Shown here one piece after another: positions 28,374-36,544 of a stretch of DNA of 47,329 nt (position 1 is the first letter of the stretch; each line of letters opens with the position of its first letter). A program made the translations under genes and the position numbers. Under the pieces are notes generated by a model. The model was not told where the DNA came from. It saw only the letters and a list, made by a program, of their open reading frames with translations, and did no database searches. The DNA comes from Deltaproteobacteria bacterium (GTDB taxonomy: Bacteria; Desulfobacterota; Binatia; UBA12015), in contig VGTG01000028.1 of the NCBI GenBank assembly GCA_016874795.1, positions 1-47,329 of the forward strand, given 5' to 3'.

Positions 28374-28703
28374 GTGCTTCGCGCCGACGGGAAGTTTCGG
28401 ATCGGCCAGGTGGTTCGACACCGGGTGTATCCGTTCCGGGGTGTGATCTTCGACGTCGATCCGACCTTCAGCAACACCGAAGAGTGGTGGCAATCGATCC
28501 CCGAAGACCTTCGCCCCCGGAAGGAGCAGCCGTACTACCACCTGCTCGCCGAGAACGACACGAGCTACTACGTCGCGTACGTCTCGGAGCAGAACCTGCT
28601 GCCCGACGAGACGGGCGAGCCGATCGGACACCCGCAGGTCCCCGAGCTGTTCGGCGAGCTGCACGACGGCTTCTACGAAGTGAGAAGCCGCCATCTGCAT
28701 TAG
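28374..28703 (+). CDS. hspQ: HspQ/YccV-like protein
   Basis: About 109 residues from GTG 28374 (MLRADGKFRIGQVVRHRVYPFRGVIFDVDPTF). The sequence KFRIGQVVRHRVYPFRGVI, then EEWWQSIP and the YYHLLAENDTSYYVAYVSEQNLL block, match HspQ, a small beta-barrel protein. In enterobacteria it binds hemimethylated DNA in vitro and modulates Lon as a specificity factor. A TTG at 28365 is an alternative start. It follows rsmI by 32 bases and ends just before copy 2 of the repeated element. Confidence 0.88.
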   Translation: MLRADGKFRIGQVVRHRVYPFRGVIFDVDPTFSNTEEWWQSIPEDLRPRKEQPYYHLLAENDTSYYVAYVSEQNLLPDETGEPIGHPQVPELFGELHDGFYEVRSRHLH

Positions 28704-28706
28704 TCT

Positions 28707-28802
28707 CCGCGCGGCTCTGCCGCGCGGTCGAGCGACAGCGAGCGGGGTGAGGAGGCGCAGCTTGGGCTTCGCCGCGTGGAGGAGCGGGGCGGCGCCCCTC
28801 TC
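28707..28802 (+). repeat. Interspersed 3'-end element, copy 2
   Basis: It starts with a perfect 9-bp hairpin CCGCGCGGC-TCT-GCCGCGCGG (28707-28727). The core follows with GAGCGACAGCGAGCGGGG, GAGGAGGCGCAGCTTGGG and TTCGCCGCGTGGAGGAG. It ends in GGGGCGGCGCCCC (about 28786-28798). The tail lies 6 bases from the stop of the minus-strand DUF4412-like gene, and the head is 3 bases after the HspQ-like stop. Orientation relative to the minus-strand gene is the same as in copies 1 and 3. Confidence 0.78.
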
Positions 28803-28808
28803 GCGGAA

Positions 28809-29669
28809 TCACCGCGGGGGCTTCGGGCTCGGGAGCTCCTTCCGCTCGTAGCCCTTCCAGATCTCGAACGTGTCGGGTGTGATCTCGACCTTCTGGATGT
28901 CCTCGAAGAAGGTCTCGCTCCGCACCTTGCCGCCTTCGGTTCGGCGCGTGCGTAGAGGGAAGCCGTCGACGCGATCGAGAAGCTCGAAGGGCTGCTCCGC
29001 TCCCGGAACCGAGCCGGCGAGCGCTCCGGTCATCTTCCCCTGGAAGCGGCCGAGCTCCTTCACTACGGCGAGGTCGTCGGGCACGAGCCCGACCGCCTCG
29101 TAGGGGGCGACGCACACGTCGCCCTTCCTCTGGCCGCCGCGGCTCAAGCGGACGATTCGGCACGAGTGATCGTGCACCTCGTCCTTCTCCTTCGTGGCGG
29201 CCGCCTCGAGCGGCGGCGTCTTCTTCGCCGCTCCGCCGGGGGCCGGAAAGGGAAGCGCGCCGTTCGCGAGCATCCGCTCGATCATCTTGCGCTGCGCCTC
29301 GGGCATCTTCGCGAGCTGGTCGTCGATCTGCCGGCGCGCTTCGGCCATCTCGCCGGCGAGCTGCGCGGCGGCCGCTTCGTCGATCTGGACGTAGGACCGG
29401 TCGTCGTGGCGCACGACCCGGAGGACGTCGTTCTTGCCGTCGAAGATGAGCGACGTGGCGCCCGCACCGCTCGGCGCCGCGCCGAGATCGATGCGGAGGA
29501 GCGTTCCTTCGACGCGCATCCGACCCGATCCGGAGGCCTTCTCGTTGCCGGGCACGACGGTGCGCATCTTGAGGTCGACGCCCGCTTCGGCGGCACTCGC
29601 TTGCGCGAAGAGGCAAGCGCACGCGGCCGCGAAGACCAGCGCGGAGCGGCTTCGAAGTTCTCGCTTCAT
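28809..29669 (-). CDS. Secreted DUF4412-like protein
   Basis: A 286-residue protein from ATG 29669. The signal peptide (KRELRSRSALVFAAACACLFAQASAAEA) directs it to the periplasm or beyond. The next part has beta-strand character (DLKMRTVVPGNEKASGSGRMRVEGTLLRIDLG, LIFDGKNDVLRVVRHDDRSYVQID), as in DUF4412 and LolA-like folds. A helical QIDDQLAKMPEAQRKMIERML segment follows. Two cysteines (SCRIVRL, DVCVAPYE) may form a disulphide. Function unknown. It lies 5 bases after acylphosphatase on the same strand. Confidence 0.7.
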   Translation of the reverse strand: MKRELRSRSALVFAAACACLFAQASAAEAGVDLKMRTVVPGNEKASGSGRMRVEGTLLRIDLGAAPSGAGATSLIFDGKNDVLRVVRHDDRSYVQIDEAAAAQLAGEMAEARRQIDDQLAKMPEAQRKMIERMLANGALPFPAPGGAAKKTPPLEAAATKEKDEVHDHSCRIVRLSRGGQRKGDVCVAPYEAVGLVPDDLAVVKELGRFQGKMTGALAGSVPGAEQPFELLDRVDGFPLRTRRTEGGKVRSETFFEDIQKVEITPDTFEIWKGYERKELPSPKPPR

Positions 29670-29674
29670 GCCGC

Positions 29675-29977
29675 TCACCGTACCAGGAAGTCGCGCAGAT
29701 CGTCGCACGGTGCCTCGTCGCTTCGCGCGACGTCGCGCACGCGCGCGGCGGGCGGTCCGCGCCGGCACCAGTCGACGAGCTGTCGGATGCTCGACGAGGC
29801 ACCCTCGGCGAGGATCTCCACCGAGCCGTCGGAACGGTTCCGCGCCCAGCCGACGACACCGAGCCGCCGCGCTTCCACCTGCGCGGAGCCGCGATACCAC
29901 ACACCCTGGACGCGGCCGCGGATCTCGAGCCGGACCCGAACCCGCTTGCTTCCGCTCGGATCCGCCGGATCGCTCAC
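29675..29977 (-). CDS. acyP: Acylphosphatase
   Basis: A 100-residue enzyme with both signatures: GRVQGVWYRGSAQVEARRLG, holding the catalytic arginine and phosphate loop, and GWARNRSDGSVEILAEG, holding the catalytic asparagine. It hydrolyses acyl phosphates such as acetyl phosphate in the cytosol. Tryptophan replaces the usual phenylalanine in the VQGVFFR loop. Length is normal. It follows the cold-shock gene by 24 bases on the same strand. Confidence 0.93.
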   Translation of the reverse strand: MSDPADPSGSKRVRVRLEIRGRVQGVWYRGSAQVEARRLGVVGWARNRSDGSVEILAEGASSSIRQLVDWCRRGPPAARVRDVARSDEAPCDDLRDFLVR

Positions 29978-30001
29978 GCGAGCCGAGAGGGCAAAGCGCT
30001 T

Positions 30002-30205
30002 CTATTCGCGCTTGGTGACGTTGGTCGCCTGCGGGCCCTTGTCGCTGTCGGCAATCTCGAAGTCGACTTCCTGACCTTCGGCAAGAGTCTTGTAGCCGTC
30101 ACCCTGAATCGCCGAGTAATGCACGAAGACCTCAGGTCCGCCTTCCTGGACGATGAAGCCGTAGCCCTTGGCATTGTTGAACCACTTGACGCGACCGTGA
30201 GGCAT
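30002..30205 (-). CDS. Cold-shock-domain protein (CspA family)
   Basis: A 67-residue single-domain protein from ATG 30205, with GGGAG 6-7 bases ahead. RNP1 is GYGFIVQ and RNP2 is [17 protein letters not shown] and KGPQATNV are standard. It binds single-stranded RNA or DNA and works as an RNA chaperone. About 170 untranslated bases lie between it and the upstream protease gene, enough for a structured leader of the cspA type, though I cannot show one. Confidence 0.95.
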   Translation of the reverse strand: MPHGRVKWFNNAKGYGFIVQEGGPEVFVHYSAIQGDGYKTLAEGQEVDFEIADSDKGPQATNVTKRE

Positions 30206-30336
30206 AGAAAGCTCCCTGGTAATTCGATTCGGCGAAGTAGCTCCGGTCGTCAGGGGAGGAGCTGCTCGCTTTGGCCTGGGCTCGTGTACCAGGAAGCCAA
30301 GCCGAACGCGAAGCCTTTCAGCAGGTTTTTCAAGGG

Positions 30337-30385
30337 CGATTGAGGCCCGTGGTACGTGGTAAGGACTTCCCTGGGTCCTCAATCG
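30337..30385. repeat. 9-bp inverted repeat at the 3' end of the DegP-like gene
   Basis: CGATTGAGG (30337-30345) pairs perfectly with CCTCAATCG (30377-30385), with a 31-base loop that can form its own small stem around CCCGTGGTACGTGG. It covers the stop codon and last codons of the minus-strand protease gene. No T-run follows on either strand in the right place, so it is not a canonical terminator. Confidence 0.4.
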
Positions 30386-31752
30386 CTGGCCGGGAGGGTG
30401 AGGCGGTAGGTGCGCCGGCCCCGCTGCACCGTGATCGAGACCGGGCTCGGCTCGCGAAGGTTCCCGACGGCGCGCCGGAATGCGGCGATGCTCGTCGTCG
30501 CCGTGTCGCCGACCGCTACCAGGAGGTCGCCGGGACGGAGCCCCGCCCGGGCCGCGTGGCTGCCCTGACGCACCCGCTCGAGCTCGACGGCTCGGGCGCG
30601 CGGCGATTCCCGGACTCCGATCCCGAGCCGCCTCCAGGCGAGCGAATCGAGGTCCGACTCGGCGTACTCGGTCGCGACCACCTGGAGCTCCCGGATGTCG
30701 GAGCCGCGATGGACCTCGAGCCGGAGCCGGCTGCCGACGCCGGCCGCGGCGAGGCGCTCATCGAATTCGTCCCGCGCCCGGACGGTCGCGCCGTCGACGG
30801 AGACGACGACGTCTCCGACCTCGAGGCCCGCCACGGCGGCGGGCCCTCCGGGCTCGACCTCGCGCACGACGACGCCCTTGGTCGCGCGAATCCCGAGTCC
30901 GGCGGCGAGATCGGGCGTCAGGTCCTGGACCCGAAGGCCGACCCGTCCCAGTCGGACCTCGCCGTGCCGGATCAGCTCCGTCGTGATCTGCTGCGCGCGC
31001 GCCGACGGGATCGCGAAGCCGATGTTCTCGGCGCGGCCCATGATTGCCGTATTGATGCCGATCACGTCGCCCTGGATGTTCAGGAGCGGTCCCCCGGAGT
31101 TCCCTGGATTGATCGAAGCATCGGTCTGGATGAAGTCGAAGTACGTTCGATCCTCGAGACGAAGCGAGCGCCCCGAAGCGCTGACGACGCCGGTCGTGAC
31201 CGTGTGCGAGAAGCCGAACGGATTGCCGATCGCGATCACCGTCTCGCCGATCAAGAGGTCGTTGCTCGCGCCGAACGAGACGTGCGGCAGATGGAGATCG
31301 TCGCCGTCGATTCGCAGCACGGCGAGATCGGAGTGCTCGTCCGTGCCGACGACGCGCGCCTCGAGCTCGCGCTCGTCGGCGAGCAGGACGGTGATCTTGT
31401 GCCCACGCGCGACGACGTGCGCGTTCGTCACGACGTAGCCGTCCGGACGGACGATCACGCCCGAGCCGAGGCTCGTTCGCGTGTAGCGCCGCCCCGGCTG
31501 CCGCTCGAAGAACCGACCGAAGAACTCGTCGAAGAAGGGGTCGGGCCGGACGACGACCAGCTCCTCCGCGGAGATGTTGACGACCGCGGGCCGGACCTTC
31601 TCGATCGCCTCGACGATCGGCGTGCGCCGGCTCGTGTCGGGAGCCGCGCCGGCCGAGCCTGCGCTCAGGTGTACGAGAGCGAGCGCTGCGATCGCCGCCG
31701 CGGCAACGAGCCCGACGCGTCGAGAGGAGCGGATGGCCGGCCTCCGGGTCAG
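30379..31752 (-). CDS. DegP/HtrA-like serine protease, with apparent CTG start
   Basis: About 457 residues. Signal peptide or anchor ([28 protein letters not shown]), then a trypsin-fold domain with His in VVTNAHVV, Asp in [11 protein letters not shown] and Ser in [11 protein letters not shown]. Two PDZ domains follow ([25 protein letters not shown] and [18 protein letters not shown]). It acts in the periplasm on misfolded proteins. No in-frame ATG, GTG or TTG lies between the end of speA and the protease domain. The best candidate is CTG 31752, which overlaps the speA stop as CTGA, as ATGA and GTGA do elsewhere here. A sequencing error is the alternative. It belongs to the rapA-speA strand run. 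Confidence 0.85.
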   Translation of the reverse strand: MTRRPAIRSSRRVGLVAAAAIAALALVHLSAGSAGAAPDTSRRTPIVEAIEKVRPAVVNISAEELVVVRPDPFFDEFFGRFFERQPGRRYTRTSLGSGVIVRPDGYVVTNAHVVARGHKITVLLADERELEARVVGTDEHSDLAVLRIDGDDLHLPHVSFGASNDLLIGETVIAIGNPFGFSHTVTTGVVSASGRSLRLEDRTYFDFIQTDASINPGNSGGPLLNIQGDVIGINTAIMGRAENIGFAIPSARAQQITTELIRHGEVRLGRVGLRVQDLTPDLAAGLGIRATKGVVVREVEPGGPAAVAGLEVGDVVVSVDGATVRARDEFDERLAAAGVGSRLRLEVHRGSDIRELQVVATEYAESDLDSLAWRRLGIGVRESPRARAVELERVRQGSHAARAGLRPGDLLVAVGDTATTSIAAFRRAVGNLREPSPVSITVQRGRRTYRLTLPASD

Positions 31753-33695
31753 GAGTTGGCCGCTTGGCTCCGGACGACGGGAACCTCCTCGGCGGCGTCT
31801 CCGACCTCGAGGTAGGTGTAGCCCGAAAGGCCCTGCTCGTAGCGGCGCCGCAGGCGCGCCGATTCCTCGACCGTGATGCGGCCCTCGCGGAGCGCGAGCT
31901 CGATCGCGCGTCGCGCGCGCTCGACGAGCTCGGGCTTGCTGAACTGGACGTAGCCGAGCACCTCCTCGACCGAGTCGCCCTCGACGAGATGCTCGATCTC
32001 GAGCCGGTCGCCGTCGCCGAGGCGGACGTGCACGGCGTCGGTGTCGCCGAAGAGGTTGTGGAGGTCGCCGAGGATCTCCTGGTAGGCGCCGACGAGGAAG
32101 ATCGCGATGTAGTAGGGCTCGCCGTTCACCGGGTGGAGGTCGAGGACGTGCTTGACGTCGTGCCGGTCGATGAACTGGTCGACCTTGCCGTCCGAGTCGC
32201 AGGTCAGGTCCGCGAAGACGCCCCGCCGCGTCGGCTTCTCGCCGAGGCGGTGGATGGGCATCACCGGGAAGAGCTGCTTCACCGCCCAGTGGTCGGGCGC
32301 CGACTGGAAGACGGAGAAGTTGCCGTAGTACGTGTCGGCCATCGAGCGCTCGAGCCCCTCGAGCTCTTCGGGCAGGTAGTCCATCTCGCGCGCGAGCCGA
32401 AGGATGCGCTCGCAGCACGCCCAGAAGAGCCGCTCGAACTGGCCGCGCGTCTTCAGGTCGAGGAAGCCCAGGTTGAAGAGAGTGAGCGCTTCCTCTTTCG
32501 TCTGGAGGGCGTCGTGGTACGACTCGATCACGTTCTTCCGCGTGATCGACTGGTAGACGTCGAAGAGCTTGTGCACGGCCTTGTGGTCGTCTTCGCCCGG
32601 CGGGCGCGGCGCCGTCTTCGGCAGGAGCTCGTTCACGCCGAGCACGTTGAAGATCAGCACCGAATGGTGCGCGACCATCGCCCGGCCCGTCTCCGTGATG
32701 ATGTCCGGATGGGGGACGCCCTTCTCCTCGCAGGACTCCATGACCGTGGCCACGATGTCGCGGGCGTACTCGAGGTTCGTGTAGTTCATCGACGACTGGA
32801 AGTTCGTCTGCGAGCCGTCGTAGTCGACGCCGAGGCCGCCGCCGACGTCGAGATAGTGGAGGCCCGCACCCATCTGCACCAGCCCGACGTAGAAGCGCGT
32901 CGCCTCCTGCACCGCCTCGCGAATCGCGCGGATCGTCGTGATCTGCGAGCCGACGTGGAAGTGCAGCAGCTCGAGGCAGTCGAGCATGTTGCGCGCGCGG
33001 AGCCGGTCGACGGCCTCGATCAGCTCGTCGGCCGTGAGCCCGAACTTGCTCCGGTCGCCGCCCGACTCGACCCAGCGGCCCGCGCCGCGCGCGGCGAGCT
33101 TGACTCGCACGCCCAGGTGCGGGCGGATGTCGAGCTCGCGCGCGACCTCGAGAGCGAGCTCGAGCTCGTGGAAGCGGTCGAGGACGATGATCGGCGTCCG
33201 ACCGAGCTTCTGCGCGAGGAGCGCGATCTCCATGTAGGCGCGATCCTTGTACCCGTTGCAGATGATCAGCGCGTCGGGATCGTCTGCGATCGGAAGGATC
33301 GCGAGGAGCTCGGGCTTGCTGCCGGCCTCGAGACCGACGCCGTGGCGCCGTCCGAAGTCGATCACCTCCTGGACGACGTGGCGCTGCTGATTGACCTTGA
33401 TCGGGTAGATCGCGCGGTGGCGCCCCTTGTAGTGGTGCTCGTCGATCGCGCTCTCGAAGCACGCGCAGAGATCGCGGATGCGCGTCGCGAGGATGTCCGA
33501 GAAGCGGATCAGGAGCGGCAGGTGCAGGCCGCGGTGCCGCAGGTAGGTCACGAGCTCGGCGAGGTCGATGCCGGGACCGGCCTCGCCGCGTGGGCGAACC
33601 TCGACGTTGCCCTGCGGATTGATCGTGAAGAAGCTCGAGCCCCAGGCGTCAACGTCGTAGAGCTCGAGCGCGTCCTGGATCGTCCATCCACGCAC
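31749..33695 (-). CDS. speA: Biosynthetic arginine decarboxylase
   Basis: A 648-residue PLP enzyme of the SpeA type, which makes agmatine, the first step to putrescine. PLP lysine is in IYPIKVNQQ. VGLEAGSKPELLA, LHFHVGSQI and LHYLDVGGGLGVDYDGS are the alanine-racemase-fold barrel motifs, with the second domain (FSVFQSAPDHWAVKQLFPVMPIHRL, DLTCDSDGK) complete. Length fits the family (630-660). GTG 33695 is chosen (MRGWTIQDALELYDVDAWGSSFF); longer versions run into the rapA end. It is 43 bases after rapA. Confidence 0.95.
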   Translation of the reverse strand: MRGWTIQDALELYDVDAWGSSFFTINPQGNVEVRPRGEAGPGIDLAELVTYLRHRGLHLPLLIRFSDILATRIRDLCACFESAIDEHHYKGRHRAIYPIKVNQQRHVVQEVIDFGRRHGVGLEAGSKPELLAILPIADDPDALIICNGYKDRAYMEIALLAQKLGRTPIIVLDRFHELELALEVARELDIRPHLGVRVKLAARGAGRWVESGGDRSKFGLTADELIEAVDRLRARNMLDCLELLHFHVGSQITTIRAIREAVQEATRFYVGLVQMGAGLHYLDVGGGLGVDYDGSQTNFQSSMNYTNLEYARDIVATVMESCEEKGVPHPDIITETGRAMVAHHSVLIFNVLGVNELLPKTAPRPPGEDDHKAVHKLFDVYQSITRKNVIESYHDALQTKEEALTLFNLGFLDLKTRGQFERLFWACCERILRLAREMDYLPEELEGLERSMADTYYGNFSVFQSAPDHWAVKQLFPVMPIHRLGEKPTRRGVFADLTCDSDGKVDQFIDRHDVKHVLDLHPVNGEPYYIAIFLVGAYQEILGDLHNLFGDTDAVHVRLGDGDRLEIEHLVEGDSVEEVLGYVQFSKPELVERARRAIELALREGRITVEESARLRRRYEQGLSGYTYLEVGDAAEEVPVVRSQAANS

Positions 33696-33738
33696 GATCT
33701 TTCGAGGTATACCGGTGCGTCCGCGCTCGTGCCAGCGA

Positions 33739-36507
33739 TCAGGCGCGTTTCGGCGCCGGCTCCCGTGACACGAGGCGCAGCGAATCGAGGCGCACGCGCG
33801 CCGCTCGCAGATGCTCTCCGAGGCTTTCGATCTCGCGCGCGGCGAGAGCGAGCTCTTCGGGGCGGATCCGGTCGTTGACGGCGCGGAGCGCGCGCAGCCG
33901 ATCCAACTCGGCGCCGAGCTCGTCGTGCAAGCGGCGGAGAGCCAGCTCGACGAGGGCGTCGCGGGCCTCTCCCGCGAGGCCGGAAGCCGCGCCGAGCATG
34001 CGCGAGAGCACCTGACCGTCCTTCGGGAGCGCGGGTCGTGCCGCACGTCCCAGGCGCGCGTCCGGGGGCAGGTCGGCGCGGGAGCCGCTCTGGTCGACGA
34101 CGACGCGCACGGGCGTCGGTGCGAGAAAGCGGTCCGCGGCGAGCTCGCGCGGCGCCAGCACCTCGGCGACGAAGTACGCCTCGAGGAGAAGGGCAGGCGC
34201 TCCAGGCGCGGTCCAGACGGCCGCCGCCGAGCTTCCCCGCGTCGTCCCGAGGAGCCGCTCGATCGCTCCCTGTGCGAGCGGATGGTCGCGCGTGAGGAAC
34301 GTCAGGTCCTCGCGCTCGAGCGCCGTGCGTCTCGCAAACGTCACGGAGAGCCCCGCTGCCGGCAGCCCGGGAAGCGCGTCGACGAAGAGACCTTCGGCCG
34401 AGAGGCGGTAGGTCCGCGGGCCGATCTCCTCCGCCTCGACGCCGAAATGCTCGAGGAGGCGCACGAGGAACTCGTCGAAGCTCGGGTCGTCGTCCTCGCG
34501 GACGATCTCCGCGATGAGACGGCGGGCGCGCTCCGGGCGGAGCGACGAGCGCTCGAGCAAGCGGTCGCGTCCCTGCTCGAGGCGGGCCGCGATCTCCTCG
34601 CGACTTCGCCGCGTCTCCTCGAGGAGCGAGGCGAAGCGCGCCTCGTCGAGGCGTCCCTCGGTCTTCGAGGAGAGCGCCGCTTCGACCGCTGCGCCGTGCC
34701 GGGCGAGCAGCTCGGCGCCGCCGCGCAGCGTCCGTGCGAAGTCCTCGAGCCCTTCGTCGTGCCAGCGCGCGAGCACCTCGTGCGCCGTGCCGGCGAGGTA
34801 GGGGACGTGGATCTCGACGGGCCGCGAGCGCCCGATCCGGTCGAGGCGTCCGATCCGCTGCTCGACGAGCTCCGGGTCGAGCGGCAGATCGAAGAGGACG
34901 AGGTGGCGCGCGAACTGGAAGTTCCGTCCCTCGCTGCCGATCTCCGAGCAGACGAGAAGCCGCGCGCCGTTCGGCTCGGCGAACCAGGCCGCATTCCGGT
35001 CGCGCTGCACCAGCGTCAACCCCTCGTGGAACGGCGCGGTCTTGATCTGCGCACGCTGCTCGATCGCGGCGAGGATCGCCCCGACCTGCTCGCGCGCGTG
35101 GCAGATGAGGAGCACCTTGTCGTCGGGGCTCGCGCGAAGGAGGTCGAGCAGCCAGCCGATGCGCGGATCGTCGCGGTAGTCGAACGGCTCCCGATCGGCG
35201 TCGTCGCGTCCGCCCGCGAGCGGTACGAGATGCGGTGCGCGCGCGGGAAAGCCCGCGATCGCCCCGCGCGTGTTGCGGAAGAGGACGCGTCCGGTGCCGT
35301 GCCGGTCGAGGAGGTCCGAGACGAGGCGCTCGCGTGCGCTCTCGTCGCCCCGCTCGAGCGCGGCGAGCGGGGCGGTGAGGCTTTCCGTCGGATCGCGCGC
35401 GAGGATCTCGCGGTCGGCTGCGGTCGGCTCCTCCCGCGCGTCGAGGCGCGCGACGAGGTCGGCGAGCGCGGCGAAGCCCGCCTGCTCGCCGAGGAACGAT
35501 TCCAGATCGACGTGGCGCTTCGGGTCGAGGAGGCGGAGCCGCGCGAAGTGACCGGTCTCGCCGAGGCGCTCCGGCGTTCCGCTCAGGAGGAGCACGCTCG
35601 GGATCGCGCCGGCGAGCGCTTCGATCAAGCGGTAGCCGGGGCTGGCGTCGTCCGGTGACCAGGAGAGCCGATGCGCTTCGTCGACGATCAGGACGTCCCA
35701 GCCCGCCTCGAGCGCGTCGCGCGCGTTCTGCGGGTCGCCGAGAAGGAAATCGAGGCTCGCGAGGACGAGCTGCTCCTCGAGGAACGGATTCGCCCCGGGA
35801 TCCGCGGCGCGGATCGCGGCGCAGCGCTCCTCGTCGAAGAGCTTGAACCAGAGATGGAAGCGCCGCACGAGCTCGACGAACCACTGGTGCACGAGCGACT
35901 CGGGGACGAGGATCAGAACGCGTCCGACGCGGCCGCCGAGGAGCTGGCGATGGAGCACGAGGCTCGCCTCGATCGTCTTGCCGAGCCCGACCTCGTCCGC
36001 CAGGAGGACGCGCGGTGCGTGTCGCGCGGCGACGTCGCCGGCGATCGAGAGCTGGTGCGGGAGGAGGTCGATCCGTCCGCCGAGGAAGCCGCGCACCGGC
36101 CCGCCGCGAATGGCTGCGAGATGGTGCAGCGCCTCGATCCGGAGCGCATGCACCCGCGCGTCGTCGACGTCGCCGCGGCGGAGACGCGCTTCCGGCGCGC
36201 CGACGTCGAGCGCGTCCGCGAGCTCGTCCTCGCGCAGGCTCCGGCCCTCGCCGCGGTACACGATCCGGCCTTCGCTCTCGGCGACGTCCTCGACGCGGAA
36301 CGTCTCGCCCCCGCGGCCGGAGACCGAGTCGCCGACACGGAAGCGAATCCGGCGGAGCGGCGCCGCGGCCTTCGCGTAGCGACGCCGCTCGCCCGCGCCT
36401 GCGAACTCGAGCTCCACCTGACGATGCTCCACCGAGACGACCGTGCCGAGCCCGAGCTCCGGCTCGGCCTCACTCACCCAGCGCTGTCCGATCGCGAAAG
36501 CTTCCAC
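33739..36507 (-). CDS. rapA: RapA-like SNF2-family helicase
   Basis: A 922-residue SWI2/SNF2 ATPase close in length to RapA (968 in E. coli), which recycles RNA polymerase. N-terminal Tudor-like region (FAIGQRWVSEAEPELGLGTVVSVEHRQVELEF), then Walker A ADEVGLGKTIEA at about residue 170, Walker B VDEAHR, motif III LLLSGTPERLG, and in the second lobe EIGSEGRNFQFARHLVLFDLPLDPELVEQRIGRLDRIGR. The C-terminal third is helical and divergent, like RapA's spacer and C-domain. ATG 36507 is 37 bases from a divergent amylase gene. It heads a long minus-strand run through speA. Confidence 0.88.
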   Translation of the reverse strand: MEAFAIGQRWVSEAEPELGLGTVVSVEHRQVELEFAGAGERRRYAKAAAPLRRIRFRVGDSVSGRGGETFRVEDVAESEGRIVYRGEGRSLREDELADALDVGAPEARLRRGDVDDARVHALRIEALHHLAAIRGGPVRGFLGGRIDLLPHQLSIAGDVAARHAPRVLLADEVGLGKTIEASLVLHRQLLGGRVGRVLILVPESLVHQWFVELVRRFHLWFKLFDEERCAAIRAADPGANPFLEEQLVLASLDFLLGDPQNARDALEAGWDVLIVDEAHRLSWSPDDASPGYRLIEALAGAIPSVLLLSGTPERLGETGHFARLRLLDPKRHVDLESFLGEQAGFAALADLVARLDAREEPTAADREILARDPTESLTAPLAALERGDESARERLVSDLLDRHGTGRVLFRNTRGAIAGFPARAPHLVPLAGGRDDADREPFDYRDDPRIGWLLDLLRASPDDKVLLICHAREQVGAILAAIEQRAQIKTAPFHEGLTLVQRDRNAAWFAEPNGARLLVCSEIGSEGRNFQFARHLVLFDLPLDPELVEQRIGRLDRIGRSRPVEIHVPYLAGTAHEVLARWHDEGLEDFARTLRGGAELLARHGAAVEAALSSKTEGRLDEARFASLLEETRRSREEIAARLEQGRDRLLERSSLRPERARRLIAEIVREDDDPSFDEFLVRLLEHFGVEAEEIGPRTYRLSAEGLFVDALPGLPAAGLSVTFARRTALEREDLTFLTRDHPLAQGAIERLLGTTRGSSAAAVWTAPGAPALLLEAYFVAEVLAPRELAADRFLAPTPVRVVVDQSGSRADLPPDARLGRAARPALPKDGQVLSRMLGAASGLAGEARDALVELALRRLHDELGAELDRLRALRAVNDRIRPEELALAAREIESLGEHLRAARVRLDSLRLVSREPAPKRA

Positions 36508-36544
36508 CGGGCACGCAGGCTAACGCTGCGCTACGAAGCGGGCC

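Noticed and set aside
30119-30343. A 74-codon open frame antisense to the cold-shock gene
   Set aside because: Overlaps the well-supported cold-shock gene on the other strand; no ribosome site or family.
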